Shown in pieces: positions 1 through 5,199 of a DNA stretch of 8,476 nucleotides. The notes below the pieces were generated by a model. The model did not search any database, was not told the DNA's origin, and saw only the letters and a list, made by a program, of their open reading frames with translations. The stretch is from the NCBI GenBank assembly GCA_937862675.1, contig CALMEC010000069.1:1-8476 (forward strand), written 5' to 3'. Source of the DNA: an uncultured Actinomycetes bacterium (GTDB taxonomy: Bacteria; Actinomycetota; Thermoleophilia; Miltoncostaeales; Miltoncostaeaceae). The translations under genes and the position numbers were made by a program. Each line of letters begins with the position of its first letter. The first letter of the stretch is position 1.

Positions 1-2807
1 GGGTCCGCCGCTCCGGCGAGGCCACCGCCTGGAACGGGGCCAAGATCGAGACCGCCATCCGCAGGGCGTTCCGGTCACGGCACGCGGCCCCCGCCCCGGC
101 CGCCGGCCTGACGGAGCGGATCGCCGAGCGCGTCCGCGGTCTCGGACAGGGCTACGTGCCCATCGAGACCATCCAGAACCTGGTGCAGGAGGAGCTCGTC
201 CTCGGCGGCCACATGAAGGTCGCGGAGCGGTACATCGTGTACCGGGCCGAGCGCGCCATGATCCGGGCCCAGGAGGCCAAACTGGCCCCGGTGGCGCCGA
301 GCCGCCCGCCGGTGCCCGTCATCGGTGAGGACGGATCCGAGATCCCCTGGGACGGGGCGGACCTGGTGCAGCGGATCGCCTTCGCCGCCGAGGGCCTCGA
401 CCTCGACATGGACCACGACGAGCTCGAGCGCGAGCTGCGCCGTGCGGTGCGCCCCGGGATCCGGCTCACGGACCTCCGCCGTCTCGTCGTGCTGAACGCC
501 AAGACGCTCGTGGAGCGCGACTCCGAGCTGTCCAAGTTCGCGGCGCGGATCCTCCTCACCTACGTCTACGAGGAGACGCTCGACTGGGACATCGTCCGGG
601 ACGGCATCGGCGCCCTCGCCGCCGCCCACCGCGCGGCGCTCCGTCCCGCGCTCGAGCGCGGGGTCGAGATCTCGCGCATGGACGCCGTCCTCCTCGAGTA
701 CGACCTCGACCGGCTCGCCGCCGACCTGGACCCGGCCGCCGACCGCGAGTTCGACTTCCTCGGCGTGCAGACGCTTTACGACCGCTACCTGATCACCGAC
801 AAGACCGGGCAGAACCCGGTGCGCATCGAGGCGCCGCAGATCTTCTGGCTCCGCGTGGCGATGGGCGTCTGCCTGGCCGAGCGGCCGGAGGAGCGGACCG
901 AGCGCACCCTGGACCTCTACCGGATGTACCGGGAGCGGCGCTTCTGTTCGTCGACCCCCACGCTCTTCAACGCCGGGACGCCGCACTCGCAGCTCTCCTC
1001 CTGCTACCTGTACCACATCCAGGACACCCTGGCGTCCATCGTCGGCCGTGGGATCGGTGAGAACGCGATGTGCTCGAAGTGGGCCGGCGGGCTGGGCGGA
1101 TCCTGGACCGCCGTGCGCGGCACCGGATCGTTCATCGAGTCCACCAACGGCGAGTCGCAGGGCGTCGTGCCGTTCCTCAAGATGCACAACGATCAGCTGG
1201 TCGCGGTGAACCAGGGGGGCAAGCGCGCCGGGTCCGGCTGCGCCTACCTCGAGGTCTGGCACAACGACATCCGGGAGTTCCTGGAGCTACGCCGCAACAC
1301 CGGCGACGAGCGCCGCCGGACGCACGACATGAACACCGCCTGCTGGGTCCCGGACCTCTTCATGCAGCGGATGGAGCGCCGCGAGGACTGGACGCTCTTC
1401 CGGTCGAACGAGGTCCCCGACCTCCACGAGGTGTACGGGGCGGAGTTCGAGCGCCGGTATGTCGAGTACGAGCGACGCGCCGCCGCGGGCGAGATCCACG
1501 GTGAGTCGATCCCCGCGATCGACCTCTGGAAGGCGATGCTCTCGATGCTCTTCGAGACGGGCCACCCGTGGATCACGTTCAAGGACCCGTGCAACGTCCG
1601 CTCGCCGCAGGACCACGCCGGCGTCGTGCACTCGTCGAACCTGTGCACCGAGATCACCCTCAACACCGGCGAGGACGAGACCGCGGTCTGCAACCTCGGC
1701 TCGATCGTCATCGACCAGCACCTCACCGAGGACGGCGCGATCGACCGCGACCGGCTGCGGGAGACCGTGCGCATCGCGGTGCGGGCCCTTGACTCGGTGA
1801 TCGACGTCAACTTCTACCCGACCGACCCGGCGCGCACCGCCAACATGCGCCACCGTCCGGTGGGGCTCGGCGTGATGGGCCTGCAGTACGCCCTGTACCG
1901 TCGCGGCATCCCGTTCGGATCGGACGAGGCCCTCGCGTTCAACGACGAGATGATGGAGGCCATCGCGTACTACGCGTACGAGGCCTCCAGCGATCTGGCA
2001 GCCGAGCGCGGTCGCTACTCGTCCTACGAGGGGTCGAAGTGGTCGCGCGGCCTCCTGCCGCAGGACACCGTCGACCTGCTCGCCTCCGAGCGCGGGGAGG
2101 ACATCGACGTGCCCCGCGGCGGCGTGATGGATTGGGCGCCGCTCCGCGCCAAGATCGCCGAGCAGGGGATGCGCAACTCGAACGTCATCGCCATCGCGCC
2201 CACGGCGACGATCGCGAACATCATGGGCACGTCCCCGTGCATCGAGCCGATGTACAAGAACCTGTTCGCCAAGTCGAACCTCTCCGGCGACTTCATGATC
2301 CTCAACCCGTTCCTCGTCGCCGACCTCAAGGAGCGCGGCCTCTGGAACGCGGAGATGGTGACCGAGCTGAAGCGCCACGACGGTGACCTCGACCTGGTCC
2401 CGAACGTCCCGGACGACCTGCGCGCCCGGTACCAGACGGCGTTCCACATCGAGAGCCGCTGGCTGATCGACGCCGCGGCGCGCCGTCAGAAGTGGATCGA
2501 CCAGTCCCAGTCGCTCAACCTCTTCGTGATCCAGCCGGACATGAAGACGCTCAGCCACATGTACCGGCACGCGTGGCGCACCGGCCTGAAGACCACCTAC
2601 TACCTGCGCAGCCTCGGCGCGTCGTCGATCGAGAAGTCGACGGTGTCCGTGGCCGTCGCCGCACCGGTCGACGCCCCCGCGACGATCGAGCTGCCGACGA
2701 TGACCGACCCGGTGGGGGCCACCGAGCGCATCGCGGTCTCCGAGTCCGCCCTGGCCTGCTCCATCGAGGCCATGGAGAACGGGGAGATCTGCGAGGCCTG
2801 TCAGTAG
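1..2807 (+). CDS. nrdA: Ribonucleoside-diphosphate reductase, class I large (alpha) subunit; N-terminus cut off by window edge
   Basis: Catalytic subunit that reduces ribonucleoside diphosphates to deoxyribonucleotides in the cytoplasm, using a radical supplied by a small subunit. The frame is open from the left edge (first whole codon at 3), so the GTG at 156 is internal; 934 residues are visible. Visible residues 1-86 are an ATP-cone (VRRSGEATAWNGAKIETAIR near the edge). A helical N-domain (about 115-195) and the ten-stranded barrel follow. Catalytic residues are intact: the redox cysteine in SQLSSCYLYH (codon 1002), the NLCTE loop with Asn, radical Cys and Glu (1638, 1644, 1650), the second redox cysteine in AVCNLGS (1689), and the radical-transfer tyrosines in TTYYLRS (2598, 2601). 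The first two cysteines are 214 residues apart, as in E. coli NrdA. A flexible tail ends in CEACQ, the swinging cysteine pair that accepts electrons from thioredoxin or glutaredoxin. It exceeds the 761 residues of E. coli NrdA because of N-terminal and tail extensions. No small-subunit gene follows. Family assignment is very secure. Confidence 0.97.
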   Translation, partial: VRRSGEATAWNGAKIETAIRRAFRSRHAAPAPAAGLTERIAERVRGLGQGYVPIETIQNLVQEELVLGGHMKVAERYIVYRAERAMIRAQEAKLAPVAPSRPPVPVIGEDGSEIPWDGADLVQRIAFAAEGLDLDMDHDELERELRRAVRPGIRLTDLRRLVVLNAKTLVERDSELSKFAARILLTYVYEETLDWDIVRDGIGALAAAHRAALRPALERGVEISRMDAVLLEYDLDRLAADLDPAADREFDFLGVQTLYDRYLITDKTGQNPVRIEAPQIFWLRVAMGVCLAERPEERTERTLDLYRMYRERRFCSSTPTLFNAGTPHSQLSSCYLYHIQDTLASIVGRGIGENAMCSKWAGGLGGSWTAVRGTGSFIESTNGESQGVVPFLKMHNDQLVAVNQGGKRAGSGCAYLEVWHNDIREFLELRRNTGDERRRTHDMNTACWVPDLFMQRMERREDWTLFRSNEVPDLHEVYGAEFERRYVEYERRAAAGEIHGESIPAIDLWKAMLSMLFETGHPWITFKDPCNVRSPQDHAGVVHSSNLCTEITLNTGEDETAVCNLGSIVIDQHLTEDGAIDRDRLRETVRIAVRALDSVIDVNFYPTDPARTANMRHRPVGLGVMGLQYALYRRGIPFGSDEALAFNDEMMEAIAYYAYEASSDLAAERGRYSSYEGSKWSRGLLPQDTVDLLASERGEDIDVPRGGVMDWAPLRAKIAEQGMRNSNVIAIAPTATIANIMGTSPCIEPMYKNLFAKSNLSGDFMILNPFLVADLKERGLWNAEMVTELKRHDGDLDLVPNVPDDLRARYQTAFHIESRWLIDAAARRQKWIDQSQSLNLFVIQPDMKTLSHMYRHAWRTGLKTTYYLRSLGASSIEKSTVSVAVAAPVDAPATIELPTMTDPVGATERIAVSESALACSIEAMENGEICEACQ

Positions 2808-2817
2808 GAGGGGATGG

Positions 2818-2853
2818 GGACGATGACCGACGGATGATCGTCGGTCATCGTCC
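2818..2853 (+). terminator. Strong hairpin after nrdA, probable terminator
   Basis: A perfect 13-base inverted repeat (GGACGATGACCGA at 2818-2830 with its complement at 2841-2853) starts 11 bases after the nrdA stop. Its interior can add C-G, G-C and G-U pairs, leaving an AUGA loop and a stem of about 16 bp. No T-tract follows (the next bases are GGCCCC), so it would be a U-less terminator, as is common in high-GC actinobacteria. The stem is symmetric and could also stop transcription arriving from the convergent gene. Confidence 0.75.
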
Positions 2854-2881
2854 GGCCCCAAGAGCGCGTATTGACAGCGCT

Positions 2882-2894
2882 GGTGTCAGACACT
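2882..2894 (-). repeat. Minimal copy of the GGTGTCTGRCACC palindrome core
   Basis: The plus strand reads GGTGTCAGACACT, so the minus strand reads AGTGTCTGACACC; GTGTC and GACAC are a perfect 5-base inverted repeat around one base. The core matches those at 3994, 4089, 4398 and 5128, but it lacks the longer flanking arms. It lies in the 130-base gap between the convergent nrdA and siderophore-interacting genes, between their two hairpins. Confidence 0.55.
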
Positions 2895-2899
2895 TAACA

Positions 2900-2914
2900 C
2901 GCGCCGGTGGCGCG
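2900..2914 (-). terminator. Hairpin after the siderophore-interacting gene, possible terminator
   Basis: CGCGCC at 2900-2905 pairs with GGCGCG at 2909-2914 across a 3-base loop, beginning 23 bases beyond the stop codon on the minus strand. The minus-strand sequence that follows is TGTTAAGTGTCT, slightly T-rich for this genome. The stem is short (6 bp) but all G/C. Confidence 0.5.
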
Positions 2915-2937
2915 AGGAAACCGGTCAGTGCCCGTGC

Positions 2938-3753
2938 TCATCCGTCGCCACGGTGCCAGTACGCGGTGATCTGGACCTGCTCGTCGCGCAGGTCCCTCTC
3001 GTCGCGCAGCCATCGGCGGAGCGGAGCGACGGCACCGGCCTCGCCGGCCACCCATACGAAGCCGGTGCCGTCCCACCACTCGAGGTTGCGGACGGCGTCG
3101 GCGAGCAGCGTGGTCGCGCCCGGATCCGTCCCGGCGGAGTCGATCCAGGTCACGTCGACCCCGGGTGGGTGGGGAAGATCCTGACGCCGATCCTCGGAGC
3201 TGACCTCGATGAGGACGCGGCCGCGCTGCCCGTCCGGCCACTCCTCGAGCCAGCGGGCGATCGCCGGAAGCGCCGTCTCGTCGCCGGCCACGAGGACCCA
3301 GTCCACGTCACGGGGATGGCCGGATGACCGTCTCGGCCCGGCGATGTGGACGGCGTCCCCGGGTCTGGCGGTGACCGCCCAGCGGACGCCGGGGCCGTCA
3401 CCGTGGGTGACCACGTCGACGTCCACCTCGCCGTGCTCCGGATCCCAGCGCCGGACCGTGTAGGTGCGCACCACGGAGCGATCGTCGCGCGGCCACTCCA
3501 GGACGCCGTCCATCTGCTTCGGGAGGAGGGGCTCCGTGAGGTCCGGATGTCTCAGGATCACCTTGACGTGATCGTCGAACCCGTCGGAGCGGAAGGCGCC
3601 AACCGAATATCCGGTGTCCGCCGTGTGCGCGGCGAGGCCGTCACCGCCCAGGACGATCCTGCGCATGCCGGGTGTGACGTCCTCGACGCGAAGGACACGA
3701 AGCTCGCGAGTGGTGATGGGGAACGCCTCTGTGGGACGCACACTCTTGGCCAT
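2938..3753 (-). CDS. Siderophore-interacting protein (FAD/NAD(P)H ferric-siderophore reductase family)
   Basis: A 271-residue cytoplasmic flavoprotein of the SIP/ViuB family. Members release iron from imported ferric siderophores by reducing Fe(III) with NAD(P)H through FAD. The N-terminal half (about 15-140) is the FAD-binding barrel, with the flavin motif RTYTVR at 96-101, an acidic stretch EVDVDVVTHGDGPG (109-122) and a closing AGP (138-140). The C-terminal half (about 150-271) is the nucleotide-binding domain, with GDETALP at 157-163, AGEAGAVAPLRRWLR at 236-250 and the typical C-terminal YWHRG at 265-269. Length is normal. ATG at 3753 is chosen because AGGAGG lies 7 bases upstream. No transporter or siderophore-synthesis gene is adjacent. 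Iron-responsive control is plausible given the family and the palindromes upstream. The exact ferric substrate cannot be read from the sequence. Confidence 0.93.
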   Translation of the reverse strand: MAKSVRPTEAFPITTRELRVLRVEDVTPGMRRIVLGGDGLAAHTADTGYSVGAFRSDGFDDHVKVILRHPDLTEPLLPKQMDGVLEWPRDDRSVVRTYTVRRWDPEHGEVDVDVVTHGDGPGVRWAVTARPGDAVHIAGPRRSSGHPRDVDWVLVAGDETALPAIARWLEEWPDGQRGRVLIEVSSEDRRQDLPHPPGVDVTWIDSAGTDPGATTLLADAVRNLEWWDGTGFVWVAGEAGAVAPLRRWLRDERDLRDEQVQITAYWHRGDG

Positions 3754-3760
3754 GGAGCGG

Positions 3761-3766
3761 CCTCCT
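3761..3766 (-). promoter_or_regulatory. Ribosome binding site of the siderophore-interacting gene
   Basis: The minus strand reads AGGAGG, a full Shine-Dalgarno match, with 7 bases between it and the ATG at 3753. It fixes that start codon. Confidence 0.85.
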
Positions 3767-3805
3767 CGCTGGGTGGGGGCGGGTGCAGAGCGGGAGCGCC
3801 GACAG

Positions 3806-3827
3806 CCTCGACGACCGGTCGTCGAGG
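3806..3827 (-). promoter_or_regulatory. 22-bp perfect palindrome upstream of the siderophore-interacting gene, candidate operator
   Basis: CCTCGACGACC at 3806-3816 is followed directly by its exact reverse complement at 3817-3827. With no spacer the sequence suits a two-fold symmetric DNA-binding dimer better than an RNA hairpin. It lies 53-74 bases upstream of the ATG at 3753, where an operator would be expected. The cognate regulator is unknown. Confidence 0.4.
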
Positions 3828-3846
3828 GGAGGGCCGACTCCCGATG

Positions 3847-3865
3847 TCAGGGCACCCTAACCCTG
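3847..3865 (-). promoter_or_regulatory. Possible DtxR/IdeR-type iron box (weak)
   Basis: The minus strand contains GGTTAGGGTGCCCTGA about 95 bases upstream of the siderophore-interacting start. Against the DtxR/IdeR consensus TTAGGTTAGGCTAACCTAA I count 12 of 19 matches by hand, with the left GGTTAGG intact and the right half degraded to CCCTGA. The inner TTAGGG/CCCTGA pair is an imperfect inverted repeat. The match is marginal; position and gene function are what make it worth listing. Confidence 0.25.
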
Positions 3866-3893
3866 CCGGAGTCCTGGCGCTCGAAACGACGGA

Positions 3894-3907
3894 AGAACCC
3901 GGGTTCT
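3894..3907. promoter_or_regulatory. 14-bp perfect palindrome, role unknown
   Basis: AGAACCC is followed directly by GGGTTCT, a spacer-free palindrome. It lies about 140 bases upstream of the siderophore-interacting gene. It could be a regulator site, but palindromes of this length can arise by chance in GC-rich DNA. Confidence 0.2.
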
Positions 3908-3981
3908 GACGCCAAGTCCTTCGGCGGTGCGCCGCGCGGCCGGCCGATCACCACACGAACGGGTGCAGGGCGGTAGACATC

Positions 3982-4033
3982 TGCGACGGCCTGGTGTCTG
4001 GCACCACGCCGTCGCACGATGAGAGCGCCTCAG
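3982..4033 (+). repeat. Palindromic extragenic repeat unit, copy 1
   Basis: A 52-base unit. Arms TGCGACGGC (3982-3990) and GCCGTCGCA (4008-4016) are exact reverse complements around the core TGGTGTCTGGCACCA. The core itself pairs for 5 bp plus a G-U, leaving a CTG loop; one C-C mismatch separates the two stems. A conserved non-palindromic tail ends in AGCGCCTCAG. This is the most perfect of the three long copies. It resembles REP-type extragenic palindromes in size and structure. Confidence 0.8.
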
Positions 4034-4078
4034 AGCAATCACCTCGATTAGCAGGCACTTCGGTGACTGCGCCAGCGG

Positions 4079-4130
4079 AGCGACGTCCTGGTGTCTGGCA
4101 CCACGCCGTCGCACGACGACAGCGCCTCAG
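4079..4130 (+). repeat. Palindromic extragenic repeat unit, copy 2
   Basis: Same length and orientation as the unit at 3982, from which it starts 97 bases away. The core TGGTGTCTGGCACCACGCCG and the tail AGCGCCTCAG are identical. The left arm is AGCGACGTC, with two changes that cost pairs in the outer stem, so this hairpin is partly decayed. Confidence 0.8.
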
Positions 4131-4390
4131 CTGCCGTCGGAGTCCGCTGTGCCCCCGACATGGAGCGCGTCACGGCGAACGCGTCGGCTGCACGGTTCCG
4201 AGCTGCGGTACTGAGATCCTCGCCACCCACACCCGTGATCAGGAATCTGCATCCGGCATCATGGCCCGTCGACGGCGCTGGCGAGGAGGAAGCGCCCGAT
4301 TCTGACTCCTGGCTTTCCACGGGTCGGCATCGCTCGGCGACGGATATCGGTCCAGAGAAAGCGCTCCTGCGATTCCCTGCCGTCATTCGG

Positions 4391-4417
4391 AGAGTCCGGT
4401 GTCTGACACCGGACTCT
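4391..4417 (+). repeat. Perfect 13-base inverted repeat with the same core but different arms
   Basis: AGAGTCCGGTGTC (4391-4403) and its exact complement (4405-4417) flank one T, giving the core GGTGTCTGACACC with AGAGTCC/GGACTCT arms unrelated to those of the 52-base units. As RNA it would form a 12-bp stem with a 3-base loop. It lies 64 bases before the membrane-protein gene. No T-tract follows. Confidence 0.75.
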
Positions 4418-4468
4418 TCACGGGGCACATCGAGCGCCGGCTCCATCCGCGCGCCGGACGGCGCCGGG

Positions 4469-4474
4469 TATGCT
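4469..4474 (+). promoter_or_regulatory. Probable -10 element giving a leaderless transcript
   Basis: TATGCT fits the TANNNT pattern of bacterial -10 elements and ends 6 bases before the ATG at 4481, placing the expected transcription start at or next to the ATG. No Shine-Dalgarno sequence occurs in the intervening CATTGA or just upstream. No clear -35 is seen at the usual distance. Confidence 0.5.
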
Positions 4475-4480
4475 CATTGA

Positions 4481-4891
4481 ATGTTGCGGATCTGTGCAGT
4501 CGACGTCCTCGATGTTCTCGTCTACTCCGTCGTCATCGCGCTGTTCGTGGAGTACTTCCCGGACGTGATCAGCGAGTCGTTCGGGATCACCCTCTTGACA
4601 GGGGTGCTGCTGAAGCTCGTCCTCGAGATCGTGCTGTGGGCCAAGAAGACCATGCTGGCGCGCCTGCGCGGTGCAGCGACCCGCCGGCGGCGCCTCGTCA
4701 GTGCCGTCACGCTCCTGCTCCTGCTGCCAGGAAGCAAGTTCCTCGTGCTGGAGCTGACACAGCTGGTGTTCGGCGGGCGGGTGCAGCTTGGGGGATTCTT
4801 CCTCGTGACCGCGCTCATCATCGTGCTCATGGCCGCGCGCGGCGGGATGCGACGGCTCGTCGGCCGCGAAGCCGTTGCGGTCTCCACGTGA
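4481..4891 (+). CDS. Small multi-pass membrane protein of unknown function
   Basis: A 136-residue hydrophobic protein with about four predicted membrane segments: 9-28 (VLDVLVYSVVIALFVEYFP), 34-53 (FGITLLTGVLLKLVLEIVLW), about 72-97 (interrupted by PGSK at 83-86) and 104-119 (GGFFLVTALIIVLMAA). A basic loop at 55-71 (KK, then RRRRR) points to a cytoplasmic face by the positive-inside rule. Acidic residues sit in or near the membrane (D8, D11, E24, E49, E91). There is no signal peptide beyond the first segment and no catalytic motif. It resembles conserved hypothetical inner-membrane proteins whose function I do not know. The start is taken at 4481 because a -10-like TATGCT lies just upstream and hydrophobic sequence begins within ten residues. 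It stands alone, with divergent and convergent neighbours, so context gives no functional clue. Confidence 0.82.
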   Translation: MLRICAVDVLDVLVYSVVIALFVEYFPDVISESFGITLLTGVLLKLVLEIVLWAKKTMLARLRGAATRRRRLVSAVTLLLLLPGSKFLVLELTQLVFGGRVQLGGFFLVTALIIVLMAARGGMRRLVGREAVAVST

Positions 4892-4905
4892 CGACCGGCG
4901 ACTGA

Positions 4906-4922
4906 CTCCGGACCTCCCGGAG
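4906..4922 (+). terminator. Short hairpin after the membrane-protein gene, possible terminator
   Basis: CTCCGG (4906-4911) pairs with CCGGAG (4917-4922) over a 5-base loop, 14 bases after the stop codon. The 6-bp stem is GC-rich, but no T-tract follows. Confidence 0.4.
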
Positions 4923-5119
4923 GACTTCCCACCCGCACGCGAGAGGCGGACTCCCAAGGTCGTGGACCGGGCACCGGGCCCGACGGCGACGCTGCCTCAG
5001 CGCCGAGGCGTTCGGAACTCGCGGGAGCTCATCAGGCTCGCCTACGACCGATGTGGCCGAGGGCGCCGACGGGCGCCCGCCACCCCCGCCGGTACCCGCC
5101 TCACCGTCGCGAAGACGTG

Positions 5120-5169
5120 TGCGACGCCTGGTGTCTGGCACCGAGTCGTCGCACGACCAGAGCGCCTCA
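5120..5169 (+). repeat. Palindromic extragenic repeat unit, copy 3
   Basis: A 50-base unit in the same orientation as those at 3982 and 4079. Arms TGCGACG (5120-5126) and CGTCGCA (5147-5153) are exact complements, the core TGGTGTCTGGCACC is identical, and the tail ends in AGAGCGCCTCA. Two bases between arm and core differ in length or sequence, giving a larger internal bulge. It begins 31 bases past the LLM gene stop. Confidence 0.8.
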
Positions 5170-5181
5170 TGCAGCACGAGC

Positions 5182-5199
5182 CCCGGCGAGAGAGCCGGG
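5182..5199 (-). terminator. Hairpin directly after the LLM oxidoreductase stop
   Basis: CCCGGC (5182-5187) and GCCGGG (5194-5199) form a 6-bp G/C stem with a 6-base loop, immediately adjacent to the minus-strand stop codon at 5200-5202. There is no T-tract. It may terminate transcription or protect the mRNA 3' end. Confidence 0.45.

Larger units (their letters stand above)
3754..4480. other. Long non-coding gap between divergent genes
   Basis: This 727-base stretch contains no credible coding region. Open frames here lack the third-position G/C bias of the neighbours, read through the palindromic repeats and show no recognisable domain. The stretch from about 4020 to 4400 looks visibly less GC-rich than the genes. 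It contains candidate operators for the siderophore gene (3806-3907), two full repeat units (3982-4033, 4079-4130), a perfect inverted repeat (4391-4417) and the probable promoter of the membrane-protein gene near 4469. Positions 4131-4390 hold nothing I can name. Confidence 0.6.
4892..5199. other. Non-coding gap between convergent genes
   Basis: This 308-base gap separates the membrane-protein gene (+) from the LLM oxidoreductase gene (-). It contains a small hairpin after each gene (4906-4922 and 5182-5199) and one palindromic repeat unit (5120-5169). I see no gene: frames crossing it are continuations of shadows of the neighbouring genes. Positions 4923-5119 contain nothing recognisable. 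Confidence 0.6.

Noticed and set aside
75..1262. 395-residue minus-strand frame opposite nrdA
   Set aside because: Mirror frame of a highly conserved gene in GC-rich DNA; composition is Val/Gly/Arg/Asp-rich without domains, while the plus-strand frame has all catalytic motifs.
1287..2861. 524-residue minus-strand frame opposite nrdA
   Set aside because: Shadow of the reductase; low-complexity Arg/Val/Asp composition, and it crosses the hairpin after nrdA.
4391..4417. Rho-independent terminator
   Set aside because: The stem is strong, but it lies upstream of a plus-strand gene and over 600 bases from the start of the divergent gene, with no gene ending nearby and no T-tract; its core links it to the repeat family instead.
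4048..4446. 132-residue minus-strand frame in the long gap
   Set aside because: Reads through a repeat unit and an inverted repeat, has no ribosome binding site that I can see and no recognisable sequence.
4160..4480. Plus-strand frame from ATG 4160 ending exactly at the membrane-protein ATG
   Set aside because: The zero-gap junction is suggestive of coupling, but the frame has poor third-position G/C, no domain and reads through the 27-base inverted repeat; the downstream gene has its own promoter-like element.
3982..5169. CRISPR array
   Set aside because: Repeat units are spaced 97 and more than 1000 bases apart, with an unrelated gene between, and no cas genes are present.
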